From assembly GCF_010015445.1 (NCBI RefSeq), contig NC_053118.1:8183781-8247780 (forward strand): a DNA stretch of 64,000 bases. The letters are read 5' to 3'. Position 1 is the first letter of the stretch, and each line of letters starts with the position of its first letter. This document shows positions 12,701 to 21,064 of the stretch, in pieces. The stretch comes from Perca fluviatilis (taxonomy: Eukaryota > Chordata > Actinopteri > Perciformes > Percidae). Under the pieces are notes generated by a model, which saw only the letters and a list, made by a program, of their open reading frames with translations, ran no database searches and had not been told where the DNA came from. The translations under genes were made by a program, and so were the position numbers.

Positions 12701-14380
12701 GTGAGCAGGTTTAGCAATACAGGCTAATTTTCATCTGCAGTCCCTGGCAGGTTAATGGCTTACGCTACAACAGTACAACAAATACACATATAACAAGAAA
12801 GACATAGACATAGGCACAACCACTATTCCAGATTATGACAACTGGCAGGTTGATGAGGAAAAACATAACACATGTATCATACACAGCAAGGCAAAAGTGC
12901 ATAGACACACATTAGAACGCATCAACAACACACAAGCACACACAGAGACGCTACTGTAGCGATTAAAGACAAACACATTATTCTGGATTATGGGAGCATA
13001 TTTGATTAGTCAATAACCAAGGTTTTATGGATTGGGAGAAGGATTTGATAGATGTGATGTTCCTCAGTTCCGTGGGTATGCTATTCCATGTATGGGCTGC
13101 TCGAAAAGTAAAAAGCTGACTGGAACAGGACGTTCTAAATAAAAAACGCTGTTAGTTCATCTTTTCTACTGAGTCTGTTGGGTGAGAAGATGAACACAGG
13201 CTGCAGCAGAGGAGCATTTCATCAGACGGTCTTATCCTCTCTTCGTCATTGAATAATGCTTTAACCTATAACATTCACCATGTGTTAAACACACGTGGCT
13301 GCAGGATCATAATCCGAATCCCAATGTTTTGCTAGGTAAGTAGCACTTACTTAGAATGTGTGTTAGTTGAAGGTGCGTACATAAAAACAACATAAAATCA
13401 GTCCTTCCAGAAGAGTTTTTTTGTGATTGTTGCGGGCAAAAATCCTTGATCATGCGGCACGTTTTCTTAAAAAATGCAATGGAATATGTGGGATATTTAT
13501 GCAATTTTATGCGATGAAATTGCGGGAACTTGCAAAAACTGTGGTTTGATGAAAAATAGAAAAAAAGTGAAGTAAACGTGACATTTTTCAGCTTTCTGCT
13601 AAGATATATGTGACGTTTTTGCAACGAAAATGCGTGGATTATGAAATCATGCAAGCACCGCATATTTTGCGTGGAAATCTGCAATTTATGCGGCGAAAGT
13701 GCGGCATATTTGAAAAAATGCGGCCTCCGCATAAATATGCAGACTTTGGCTGATTATGCATTGAATTATGCGATCGCATAATCGCGTTTTTCTGGAGGGA
13801 CTGTAAAATTAACAAAACAATGAATACAGAAACAAATGACGCATACATACTGTATGGTATTGTATGGCATATGTATGACTATTGAGCATTACTTGCAAGT
13901 AAGTGCAGAATGTACAAACATGTAGAGGGATGTGGAAAAGTTCAGGATATAAAGAATGTGCATGGGGACAGGATGTAGGCTCAATGTGGAACAGGGGGGG
14001 GGGAAATGAACAATGCCACTAACCCAACACAAGAAAGTGACATCAGCTTCTGGAGAAGAGAGAACAGAGCAGATGGCTGACAGGGTTCACCCGCTGGATG
14101 CTGTGAGACCTTTAAAGTGTTGTAGAAGTCTTACTGGCTGGCGGAACAGGGACTAGATTTTTCATGTTTGGGACTTTGAAGAATGAATGAATGAATGAAT
14201 GAATGAATGAATAATTTTATTATTGTGTCATGCACACACAGAAAAAGTACGCTCAGCCCGAACGGGCTTACACGACACCATTATTTATAACAAAGGACCA
14301 GATACCAAGAATAGCAACATAAATTAAACAAATACACCTTCTTGTCTTCTTTGCCATGCTTTAGAGACAAAAGTCGCCAA

Positions 14381-14430
<50 letters not shown>

Positions 14431-14439
14431 AGTTGGCGA

Positions 14440-14516
<77 letters not shown>

Positions 14517-14810
14517 TCTAAACAACCGCTCTATTTGGTCTTCATCAGTACAGGATTTTTGAACAGACATTTCAGGTAAGATAAGTCTGTTAACAATGTT
14601 GCAAGTCCGTAGAGAGTGATGTAAATTAGGCTTTATGTTGGCCCATATATGCTTTTGTTACCGTGAGTGTGCAGAAACGTCCAGTCCAACATCTTTTGAA
14701 CCCTTTCCTTGCTTTAACTTTCCCCGCCCAGGTACAACTATATCGAGGGAACCAAGTTATTCGTCTCCTTCCTGTATGAAGTGTCCCAGCTGAAGAAGAC
14801 CAGCGTGTGA
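4026..14810 (+). CDS. cndp1: secreted M20 metallodipeptidase (carnosinase/anserinase, CNDP1-like), 11 coding exons
   Basis: Exons 4026-4136, 4594-4737, 5635-5797, 6757-6845, 8916-9113, 9237-9321, 10343-10503, 10574-10738, 10823-10964, 12425-12572 and 14732-14810 join in frame to 1485 bp (494 residues plus TGA), all with GT-AG introns. The product fits the di-zinc M20 family that hydrolyses Xaa-His dipeptides such as carnosine or anserine. Visible active-site residues are H116 and D118 (GHVDVQP), bridging D149 (ASDNK), catalytic E183 and ligand E184 (GMEETGS), D212 (ISDCGW), H244 (DLHSGVYGG) and H461 (MHSQNEK). Their spacing follows human CNDP2 apart from one residue missing after D212. An 18-residue signal peptide (cleavage after AHA) and NxS/T sequons at N104, N134 and N305 point to the secreted CNDP1/anserinase branch rather than cytosolic CNDP2. 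The length equals what I recall for tilapia anserinase. Substrate preference (carnosine, anserine or N-acetylhistidine) cannot be read from sequence. Confidence 0.93.
4594..4737 (+). CDS. cndp1: cndp1-like coding exon 2 (residues 38-85)
   Basis: Acceptor TGTGTTTCAG and donor GAA|GTCAGT give 48 whole codons, phase 0 on both sides. It encodes the N-terminal helix region ([14 protein letters not shown]) and the [10 protein letters not shown] strand typical of the family. Confidence 0.92.
5635..5797 (+). CDS. cndp1: cndp1-like coding exon 3 (residues 86-139 plus 1 nt)
   Basis: Acceptor AATGTCTGCAG, donor ATCAACG|GTAACA, ending in phase 1. It carries the first metal ligand H116 and catalytic D118 in VYGHVDVQP, plus sequons N104 (NDS) and N134 (NLT). 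Confidence 0.93.
5985..6290 (-). mobile_element. dispersed repeat resembling a teleost LINE 3' fragment
   Basis: On the minus strand the segment ends in a run resembling the 'atataaatgcagccc' 3' tails common in fish LINE copies. It includes motifs I recognise from many fish genomes (TTTGACATGTAGACTG, GATCGGACCGCGGACC). There is no open frame. The family assignment is from memory and the boundaries are approximate. Confidence 0.45.
6310..6377 (+). repeat. (GA)n microsatellite
   Basis: Interrupted GA dinucleotide run in the intron between coding exons 3 and 4. Confidence 0.85.
6498..6540 (+). repeat. (CA)n microsatellite in cndp1 intron
   Basis: About 21 uninterrupted CA units. It lies 115 bp upstream of a second, longer (CA)n tract in the same intron. 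Confidence 0.9.
6656..6730 (+). repeat. (CA)n microsatellite next to a splice acceptor
   Basis: About 37 CA units end 26 bp upstream of coding exon 4 of the dipeptidase gene. Length variation here could alter splicing efficiency of that exon; this is inference only. Confidence 0.9.
6757..6845 (+). CDS. cndp1: cndp1-like coding exon 4 (residues 140-169)
   Basis: Acceptor TGCCTGTAG lies just after a long (CA)n tract (6656-6730) that occupies the polypyrimidine region of the intron. The exon carries [12 protein letters not shown], in which D149 bridges the two metals, and ends in phase 0 at ACATG|GTGAGA. Confidence 0.92.
6992..7915 (+). mobile_element. TTAA-type non-autonomous transposon with internal 46-bp minisatellite, copy 1
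   Basis: Inverted ends AGGTCCCATG (from 6992) and CATGGGACCT (to 7915) are each flanked by TTAA (6988-6991, 7916-7919). A TTAA duplication next to an AGG end fits Kolobok-like elements; piggyBac is the alternative. The left half is unique sequence without coding capacity; the right half (7426-7886) is a 46-bp tandem array. This is the most complete of three copies in the window and lies in the intron between coding exons 4 and 5 of cndp1. Confidence 0.7.
7426..7886 (+). repeat. 46-bp minisatellite, about 10 units
   Basis: The unit runs from GAGACTTCAGATACAGTATT through AGGGGACCACTAAGG to a TCTATATAAAA block. Units differ at a few positions (AGGTCT or AGGCCT; GAGACTT or GATACTT). Every unit holds a TATA-box-like TATATAAAAG. 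Confidence 0.9.
8237..8731 (+). mobile_element. hAT-type MITE with 8-bp target duplication
   Basis: Perfect 14-bp inverted ends (TAGGCCTGCACGAT and its complement) bound 495 bp. The flanking duplication CCTGATCC (8229-8236 and 8732-8739) is exact. The 8-bp size is diagnostic of hAT elements. The interior is AT-rich with no transposase. It sits in the intron upstream of coding exon 5 of cndp1. Confidence 0.85.
8916..9113 (+). CDS. cndp1: cndp1-like coding exon 5 (residues 170-235)
   Basis: Acceptor TGTCCACCAG and a weak donor GAG|GTTGTG, phase 0 on both sides. It carries GMEETGS (catalytic base E183, ligand E184) and ISDCGW (ligand D212). Compared with human CNDP2 as I recall it, the residues after D212 differ (CGW) and the RRPALTYG stretch is one residue shorter. 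Confidence 0.93.
9237..9321 (+). CDS. cndp1: cndp1-like coding exon 6 (residues 236-263 plus 1 nt)
   Basis: Acceptor TTTTTTTTAG, donor CTGG|GTGAGT, ending in phase 1. It encodes [12 protein letters not shown]244 corresponds to the substrate-binding His contributed across the dimer interface in this family. Confidence 0.92.
9351..9437 (+). repeat. (CTCA)n microsatellite
   Basis: Tetranucleotide CTCA repeat, about 20 units with one interruption, beginning 30 bp after the donor of coding exon 6. Confidence 0.9.
9786..9822 (+). repeat. (GTGC)n microsatellite
   Basis: GT run passing into about six GTGC units, in the cndp1 intron between coding exons 6 and 7. Confidence 0.85.
10343..10503 (+). 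CDS. cndp1: cndp1-like coding exon 7 (residues 264-317)
   Basis: Acceptor TGTGGTCTTAG, donor AATAAG|GTAAGA. It encodes the start of the lid/dimerisation domain ([18 protein letters not shown]) and sequon N305 (NKT). The following intron is only 70 bp. Confidence 0.92.
10574..10738 (+). CDS. cndp1: cndp1-like coding exon 8 (residues 318-372)
   Basis: Acceptor TTTCCTGAAG, donor AAACAG|GTAAAC, 55 whole codons. It encodes the conserved [15 protein letters not shown] and [15 protein letters not shown] motifs of the lid domain, which contact the substrate carboxylate in family structures. Confidence 0.93.
10823..10964 (+). CDS. cndp1: cndp1-like coding exon 9 (residues 373-419 plus 1 nt)
   Basis: Acceptor GTGCCGTAG, donor AACAGAG|GTACAC, ending in phase 1. 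It encodes the [16 protein letters not shown] helix and the GAKPWLAD loop, both recognisable in carnosinases. Confidence 0.92.
11271..11318 (+). repeat. 9-bp tandem repeat
   Basis: The unit TCACGCTCG is repeated about 5.3 times without mismatch in the intron before coding exon 10. Confidence 0.9.
11845..12289 (-). mobile_element. MITE with TAGTCT ends and subterminal hairpin, copy 1
   Basis: The ends are TAGTCT (11845-11850) and AGACTA (12284-12289). Next to one end lies a strong palindrome, CCAGACCTTCCTCC paired with GGAGGAGGGTCTGG (11858-11895). A second copy in inverse orientation is at 46476-46895 and a fragment is at 62532-62663. It carries no protein. The superfamily is unresolved: the short ends suggest a TIR element, while the end-proximal hairpin recalls Helitrons. 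Confidence 0.6.
12425..12572 (+). CDS. cndp1: cndp1-like coding exon 10 (residues 420-468 plus 2 nt)
   Basis: Acceptor ACCTTCTCCAG, donor ATAAGCAG|GTTTGA, ending in phase 2. It carries [13 protein letters not shown] and the last metal ligand H461 in [10 protein letters not shown]. The preceding intron (10965-12424) contains a TAGTCT-ended MITE. Confidence 0.92.
12615..12960 (-). mobile_element. dispersed repeat, LINE-like 3' end
   Basis: An A/T-rich tail (on the minus strand A-rich, with AAATAAA) is followed by AGGGACAACGCACATTAATC. The same GGACAACGCACATTAATCAA block occurs again at 44187, showing it is a dispersed element. No open frame remains; the right boundary is a guess. Confidence 0.45.
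13399..13803 (+). mobile_element. MITE with CAGTCC ends
   Basis: Inverted ends CAGTCCTTCCAGAAGA (13399) and the complement of CAGTCCCTCCAGAAAAA (to 13803) bound 405 bp. The interior is rich in TGCGG/ATGCG motifs, a pattern I recognise from fish repeats. No exact target duplication is seen. It lies in the last intron of cndp1. Confidence 0.6.
14181..14212 (+). repeat. (GAAT)n microsatellite
   Basis: Eight GAAT units in the last cndp1 intron. Confidence 0.85.
14369..14512 (+). repeat. (TA)n tract with embedded perfect palindrome
   Basis: Two long TA runs flank or join 16-bp arms that are exact inverted copies: AAAAGTCGCCAACTTA (14369-14384) and TAAGTTGGCGACTTTT (14429-14444). The loop is itself (TA)n. 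The structure can extrude a cruciform and may mark an unstable site in the last intron. Confidence 0.9.
14732..14810 (+). CDS. cndp1: cndp1-like coding exon 11 (residues 469-494, stop)
   Basis: Acceptor CCCGCCCAG. The exon completes Arg469 and reads [20 protein letters not shown] to a TGA at 14808-14810. The YNYIEGTK and LYEVSQL blocks are characteristic of the C-terminus of the CNDP group. Confidence 0.93.
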
Positions 14811-14922
14811 TGAGCTCCTGACACAAGCCTACTTAATATTTTCACTGTGACTTCATCTTCCTTCCATCCACTGTTCTGTGTGCTGCTAAGCTTGAATTTA
14901 TCTGCATCTGTAAAATCTATCA

Positions 14923-14988
<66 letters not shown>

Positions 14989-15075
14989 TGATCTATCTAT
15001 TGATCTATCTATCTATCTCTATGTATGTCTGTACTGTAAGTGTGTGTGATGTAATAAAAGCTGTACAGGCCTACA
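14811..15075 (+). other. cndp1: 3' UTR of cndp1-like gene with (CTAT)n repeat
   Basis: The UTR runs from the TGA at 14810 to about 15-20 bp past the AATAAA at 15053. A (CTAT)n tetranucleotide repeat (about 14916-15017) occupies more than a third of it. The cleavage site is approximate. Confidence 0.7.
15053..15058 (+). terminator. cndp1: polyadenylation signal of cndp1-like gene
   Basis: Canonical AATAAA, 243 bp after the stop codon, followed by a GT/T-rich downstream element (TTTGTGTTCTTTT, about 15084-15096). Confidence 0.8.
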
Positions 15076-15382
15076 ATGCAACATTTGTGTTCTTTTTATT
15101 ATGTCAGAAAGTGTCCAAATGTCCCTTGATGAGTGTTACAGTAATAATGAGACAAAGACAGTGCTATTGTTCCTTCAGTCACGAGGTGTTTATTTACCAC
15201 TCAAACATTTACTGAACACTCTTATAAGAACTCATTTCAGAGCCAAGACTGCAGATCTAGACGGACAGACGTCGCTGTACCGTCTGGACCGAATCCAGCC
15301 ATTGTCTGATGTCAGAGTCCTATTCAGCCAAAAGCATCTGCTCTACTGTGTACAAGTCATTTAGTCTCATATGTAGGATTCG

Positions 15383-15384
<2 letters not shown>

Positions 15385-15429
<45 letters not shown>
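15385..15429 (+). repeat. (GA)n microsatellite
   Basis: GA run with one interruption, just downstream of the dipeptidase gene. Confidence 0.85.
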
Positions 15430-15745
15430 GGGTATGGCATGCAGCACAGGTTTCTATTGTCTTATCCATCATACGCCGAGATGCTGACACCTATTTTACT
15501 GCGAGAACGCCAGGTGAAAATACCTCGAGCATCTGTGACGTTGCGTCGCACCATTTCAAAAAAAGAAAATAAGCTTATGATGAAATTACATATTTTTGCA
15601 ATGAAATGCTGGCACATTCTGTGGACACACTGGTAATAATACAAAGAAACAGTATCCACTTCCTACAGTCACAACACTTTGCAGATAGCAGTTGCAGATC
15701 ATTACAGGGCTCGTCTCCACCTGTATTTCTATTGAATGGACACAT

Positions 15746-17112
15746 ATAGAGAGCCGAAGTCACGCCCTTCTACTTCCGGCTAATGGGACCTATCTTTCTA
15801 AAAAATATGAACGAGAGTCAAGGGAGAGATGATAATTATTTTTTGATCCCGTTTGAATTGAGCGATGGATTACAAATATGATGTTCGTCAATTTAAAAGA
15901 TAATTTTTCAACCGAAGAAAGTCTCAGTTAGCCGTAGGTTTGTCATATGACCACTTAGTGTGAACTACATCTCCCGTCTCACACAATCTACCTCACCTTC
16001 GTCAATTTAAAACATTATTTTTCAACCGAAGAAAGTCTCGGTTTATTGTTAAGACTGTGAAAATACAGTACAGGCCAAAAGTTTGGACACACCTTCTCAT
16101 TCAATGCTTTTCCTTTATTTTCATGACTATTTACATTGTAGATTCTCACTGAAGGCATCAAAACTATGAATGAACACATATGGAATTATGTACTTAACAA
16201 AAAAGTGTGAAATAACTGAAAACATGTCTTATATTTTAGATTCTTCAAAGTAGCCACCCTTTGCTTTTTTTGATAACTCTGCAAACCCTTGGTGTTCTCT
16301 CAATGAGCTTCATGAGGTAGTCACCTGAAATGGTTTTACCTTCACAGGTGTGCTTTGTCAGGGTTGATTAGTGTATTTTTTCCCCTTATTAATAAAAAAA
16401 GCAAAGGGTGGCTACTTTGAAGAATATAAAATATAAGACATGTTTTCAGTTATTTCACACTTTTTTGTTAAGTACATACTTCCATATGTGTTCATTCATA
16501 GTTTTGATGCCTTCAGTGGGAATCTACAATGTAAACAGTCATGAAAATAAAAAGGAAACGCATTGAATGAGAAGGGTGTCCAAACTTTTGGCCTGTACTG
16601 TACGTAATTAGAAAGACTACACACTTCATGGATGACGTCTGGCTGAAGCTACGATGTCTGTGTGTATTGTACCGGGGATGTAACGTTACTCTAATGAGCA
16701 GAGGATCTTGCTTGTTCTTTTGCTTATCTGCTGAGAACACTTGACTGGATAAAACACAGCAGTTAAGATAACGTTACATGTGTCGTTTAACAGAGCTAAG
16801 CTAGCTAGCTAGCGAGCGAGCAAGCCGAGCATCAAGCTGGGTGAGGTAGATTGTGTGAGACGGGAGATGTAGTTCACTGAGCGGTTTCACACACAACTAA
16901 GTGGTCATATGACAAACCTACGGCTAACTGAGACTTTCTTCGGTTGAAAAATTATCTTTTAAATTGACGAAAATCATATTTGTAATCCATGGCTCAATTC
17001 AAACGGGATTCAAAAAAATAATTTGCCTTTCCCCTGTTCACTAACATTCATATTTTTTCTGAGTTAAGGTCCCATGAGGTCCACCGGAAGGGGCGGGACT
17101 TTGGCTCTCTAT
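15746..17112 (+). mobile_element. DNA transposon with long (about 260-bp) inverted repeats, host of a nested element
   Basis: The left arm begins ATAGAGAGCCGAAGTCACGC and the right arm ends with the near-complement GCGGGACTTTGGCTCTCTAT. Inner blocks also pair: TCGTCAATTTAAAAGATAAT near 15886 with its complement near 16953, and CCGTCTCACACAATCTACCT near 15974 with its complement near 16845. It is interrupted by a Tc1-type MITE at 16066-16600. No transposase is present; the superfamily is not certain. Confidence 0.7.
16066..16600 (+). mobile_element. Tc1/mariner-type MITE nested in a larger transposon
   Basis: Ends CAGTACAGGCCAAAAGTTTG and its complement are flanked by TA on each side (16064-16065, 16601-16602), the Tc1/mariner duplication. 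The arms are about 200 bp and nearly perfect inverted copies around an AT-rich centre. It has no open frame. The end motif is one I recognise as very common in fish genomes. Confidence 0.85.
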
Positions 17113-17132
17113 TGGCCTCACTCTGATGTGCA

Positions 17133-17444
17133 CAGGGCCGGCCCAAGACTTTTGGGGGCCCTAAGCAGGATTTGGTTTGGGGACTTTCCACATTGTAACG
17201 TTTTGCCACTGTACTTGGCACTAAACTAACGTGTGTATTGTAAATATTAGTTTAAGCACTCATAATGTGCAAATAAGCATTTAAAGACTAATGTGGGACC
17301 AATTAGCAGCAACACTTTATCTTTAAATAGACCGGCTCTGTTATAAGCTCAATTGTGAGACATTTCAAGCGCTCTTGGGGGCCCTCTGGTAGCCACGGGG
17401 CCCTAAGCAGCCGCTTACTTCGCTTTTGCGTCAGGCCGGCTCTG
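17133..17444 (+). mobile_element. hAT-type MITE, 312 bp, perfect 8-bp duplication
   Basis: The ends CAGGGCCGGC and GCCGGCTCTG are imperfect inverted copies in the hAT style. The flanks carry an exact 8-bp duplication GATGTGCA (17125-17132 and 17445-17452). The interior has GGGGGCCCTAAGCAG-type motifs and no coding capacity. Confidence 0.88.
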
Positions 17445-18481
17445 GATGTGCAGTATCTGAGGAGTGTACGCGTGTCACGCAGACAGCAGGAAGTGGTGGG
17501 GAGGAGCCCTGGTGTTGTGAAGAAGCCGTGTCACCACTTCAGCGGCCTGATTCACAACACCAGCTGACCCTCGCCACCCGCACACACACTCCCACACTGG
17601 GGGGGGGGGTCCATCTCAGAGGCATCGTCGCCACCGACTCAGGGACAGAAACAAGCCAGAGATAGAGAGCATCGATCTGCAGTAGTGGACGGAGAATACT
17701 CACCTGATGTCTTCCACTGACCGCAGTGTTAGGGAAGCTGGTTCCCAACCAGAAACCCCCTAACTGGACAGAGAGGCTAAAAGGGGGGCCGGGGAGCAGC
17801 ATAGGCGTCTCCACTGGACGGCAGCTTTCTCCACTGCTCACTCACATGAGGCTGATGACATACCATGACTCCACCTGCAGAGAATAAGACACAAACAGGA
17901 ACGTTAGCTTTCAAGTGAATGAAGTGTGTTTAATGAGTGCTTGAGCCATGGACATAAATCCCAGGGAATGTAGGAAACTGAAAACCGAAATGATGTGTGC
18001 GCTCATCTTTAGCAGACCTCAGTGGGACTGCACAACACACGGCAGGCCTCACATGTAACCAGTGCTCCATTTGGTTGCCTATTTATAAAGCGCTTTGGTA
18101 TCGAGGACAGCGCCGTGATGGAGCTCAGAATAACTCTGGTTTCGCAGCGGCACGCCTTAATCCACCTTGAAGCAGCCCACTGTGTCTGAAAAGTGAAACC
18201 ATGTCACAGTGATATGGGATATCACTTCAGTTTAACATGATGTCGTCTTATGATCAAGAGAAGGATTGTGGACTGGTCGGGCTGGTATGATTTTCAGCTA
18301 AATAAAGTCATCTAAAATAACAGAAATCTGTTTGAGTCATTCTATAACAATAAAATCCCTTTTCTTTAGATTGGAGTAAAGATAGACAACATCTGGTATG
18401 AGGCAGTGGTGGGGGAATCAGATTCTTTAGGACCAACAAAACTGTGTAAAAATACTCAATTACAAGTGAAAATACGCTTAA

Positions 18482-18811
18482 AGGTCCCATGACATACTGT
18501 ATCTGAAGTCTCTTTTAGATAGACCTTAGTGGTCTCCTAATACTGTATCTGAAGTCTCTTTTATATAGACCTTAGTGGTCCCCTAATACTGTAGCTGAAG
18601 TCTCTTTTATATAGACCTTAGTGGTCCCCTAATACTGTATCTGAAGTCTCTTTTAGATAGACCTTAGTGGTCTCCTAATATCTGAAGTCTCTTTTATATA
18701 GGCCTTAGTGGTCCCCTAATACTGTATCTGAAGTCTCTTTTATATAGACCTTAGTGGTCCCCTAATACTGTATCTGAAGTCTCTTTTATATAGGCCTTAG
18801 TGGTCCCTTAA
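18482..18811 (-). mobile_element. TTAA-type element with 46-bp minisatellite, copy 2 (truncated)
   Basis: One end (TTAA, then AGGTCCCATGACA) is intact; what follows is about seven 46-bp units in the orientation opposite to copy 1. The unique half of the element is missing. Some units are shortened (for example near 18680). Confidence 0.75.
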
Positions 18812-19405
18812 TATTACTACAGTCGATTGTTTGACCACTTTGGGCCAACGGAACAAGATGGAGGCAACCACTGATATTTGATGACCTTACAATATGGCCG
18901 ACACATCCGGCAGACGCGCAGCCACATTGGCGGTTCATTGGGAGTCCTGATGTTTCACTTTAGTGTTTGTCTTTAGCTGCTAAATGCTCACGTTGTTCCC
19001 CAGCTCTATGGGGCTGAGCTGGTAGTGTACAGAGGCTTTATCTCTGTTTGGCTGGAAAACATCTGCTGCAGGTTGATGAGAGCACGCTGAGAGAGGGGAG
19101 GGGGGATGCAGAGTCAGGTAATGACCCTTCACATTACATTGAGGGATGCAGCTTTAAATGTAGTGCTGGCGGTAAGCATATGTAGTTAAAAGTTCCACCA
19201 TTGGCATTTAGTGTTCAACGAATCACATTTTCTGAAAACTGCACCTGATGCAGAAAGCTCTGTGTCATTCTAATGATGAGATGAGTCATGCTCGTGAGCT
19301 GTTGAGGGCTATTTGTGTGCGTCTATGACAGACAGTTAGCTTCAATTAAAGACGAATGACACCGACATGCGCTAAACACCTCAAAACATTTCAAATATTT
19401 CCTGG
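18812..19405. other. intergenic, no feature seen
   Basis: No exon, tandem repeat or inverted ends were recognised apart from short homopolymers. Confidence 0.4.
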
Positions 19406-19632
19406 CAGCTACGGGAGGTACAGGTACCTCACTCACCTGTGCTGTCACATTAAATCACTTTTTTTTTCCTCATTTACAATTTCTCCTACTAAAAGGCAGG
19501 TAAAGGGTATTCAATATAGGCTCTATCTACCTACACAAATATACTATGAACTGTGCTTATCTTTGACCTGTTAAAATTTATTATTGCTCGGTGACCTGCA
19601 GGTGAGTGAGGTAGCTGTATCTCCCGTAGCTG
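19406..19632 (+). repeat. inverted repeat (34-bp arms)
   Basis: The left arm (19406-19439, beginning CAGCTACGGGAGGTACAGG) and the right arm (19599-19632) are complementary at 32 of 34 positions, around a 159-bp spacer. It may be a small foldback element; no target duplication was found. Confidence 0.7.
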
Positions 19633-20735
19633 CTGAGTTGACCACAATGTTCACATGTGTTCCACAGCTCTTGTTGTGAAATTGGTTTTAGCCTCTTGAC
19701 CACTCCATTAACCACTGGTTTGTCCGATCCGGGACGGCTCGGGCCTTCACTAATTCCTCCACAAGCTGCCGTTGTCACACTCAACATAACGCCTTTTCTC
19801 CTAATCCCTTTTTTTTTTTTAATCAGGTTTCGCCGGCCTTTCTGCTCAAGCTTTTGTGCCAAAAGACAATTCTTTCACAGTTCTAATTAAACGGGCTGGG
19901 CCCCGGCACGGCGGAAGCTGTTGGCCGACACCCAGTGTCCTTCAGACAGAGAATATACACATAATGGAGAGAAACAATTCAGCGAGGAAGGTAAAAAAGA
20001 GGTGAACTGCTGTTGTGGTTGGTTTTTTTTAACTTCAGGGCCGCCGAAAGCACGCGAGGAAATAAAGAAGGGCCACTCGCCTCGCATACTGTATTTGCTG
20101 ATTCCAGAGAGAGCTGGAGGTTTGGAAGTTTTTTCTTGGAGATGGAGCACAAATCAGAAGTTGCCTGAGGGATTATGAGCTGAAGCAGGTGGCGTGTGTG
20201 TGTGTGTGTTCTCAGTTAAAGTGAGTTATTTGAAGAGGTGCATCACAGTTTCAGTAAAGGTGACGGCAGTCAAGGATCTTTGGGGTAATGGCTAATTGAA
20301 ATTCTTTCATCGATTTCCACTGTGATTGATCGGTGAGTAAGGTCCGACCCCTGTCTTCGGCTGCTCACATCTGCCGATATCGGCTTTGTGTATGTATGTG
20401 TTCATTTCAGTGTGTAGTAGTTTCTTTTCTTCCATCATCTTCCTTACAGCTCATCTATCCTAACACATCCACCCACATTGCTCCGTATTGCTCCTTTTGG
20501 TTTCCTCTAAATGTTAGAAATGATCAGGAGATTTTCCAACTGATCCTTTTCTTCCCACGGCATCCAAGCAAAGAACCAGATGTCATCCCCTTTCAAATTC
20601 TTTCTACATTTTTTCAAATGCATTCTATTTAAAAAAGCAATCAATTTATTTTGGCTTTCTTTGTCCCTCACACCTCTAGAATGTCTGTCCAAACCTTCTT
20701 CATTCTTAACCAGTCTGAGTCTGTCTCGAACCAAG
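19633..20735. other. intergenic, no gene seen
   Basis: A short (GT)n is near 20192. Nothing else is recognised. Short open frames here have no family resemblance. Confidence 0.4.
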
Positions 20736-21064
20736 CTGTCTGTCTGTCTGTCTGTGTCAGTCAGTCAGTCAGTCTGTCTGTCTGTCTGTCTGTCTGTCTG
20801 TGTCTGTGTCTGTCTGTCTGTCTGTCTGTCTGTGTCTCTGCCTGTCTGTCTCTGTCTGTCTGTGTCTCTGCCTGTCTGTTTCTCTGTCTGTCTGTTTGTC
20901 TGTCTGTGTCTCTGTCTGCCTGTCTGTCTGTCTGTGTCTCTGTCTGTCTGTCTCTCTATTTGTCTGTCTGTCTGTCTGTCTGTGTCTCTGTCTGTCTGTC
21001 TGTCTGTCTGTGTCTCTGTCTGTCTGTCTCTCTATTTGTCTGTCTGTCTGTCTGTCTGTCTCTC
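20736..21064 (+). repeat. (TGTC)n microsatellite, about 330 bp
   Basis: Long CTGT/TGTC tetranucleotide array interrupted by TGTCTCTG variants. The Cys/Val/Ser/Leu-rich open frames in all three registers are by-products of the repeat, not genes. Confidence 0.95.

Noticed and set aside
17355..17665. overlapping open frames at 17.4-17.7 kb
   Set aside because: They start inside a hAT MITE defined to the base by its 8-bp duplication, and show no domain.
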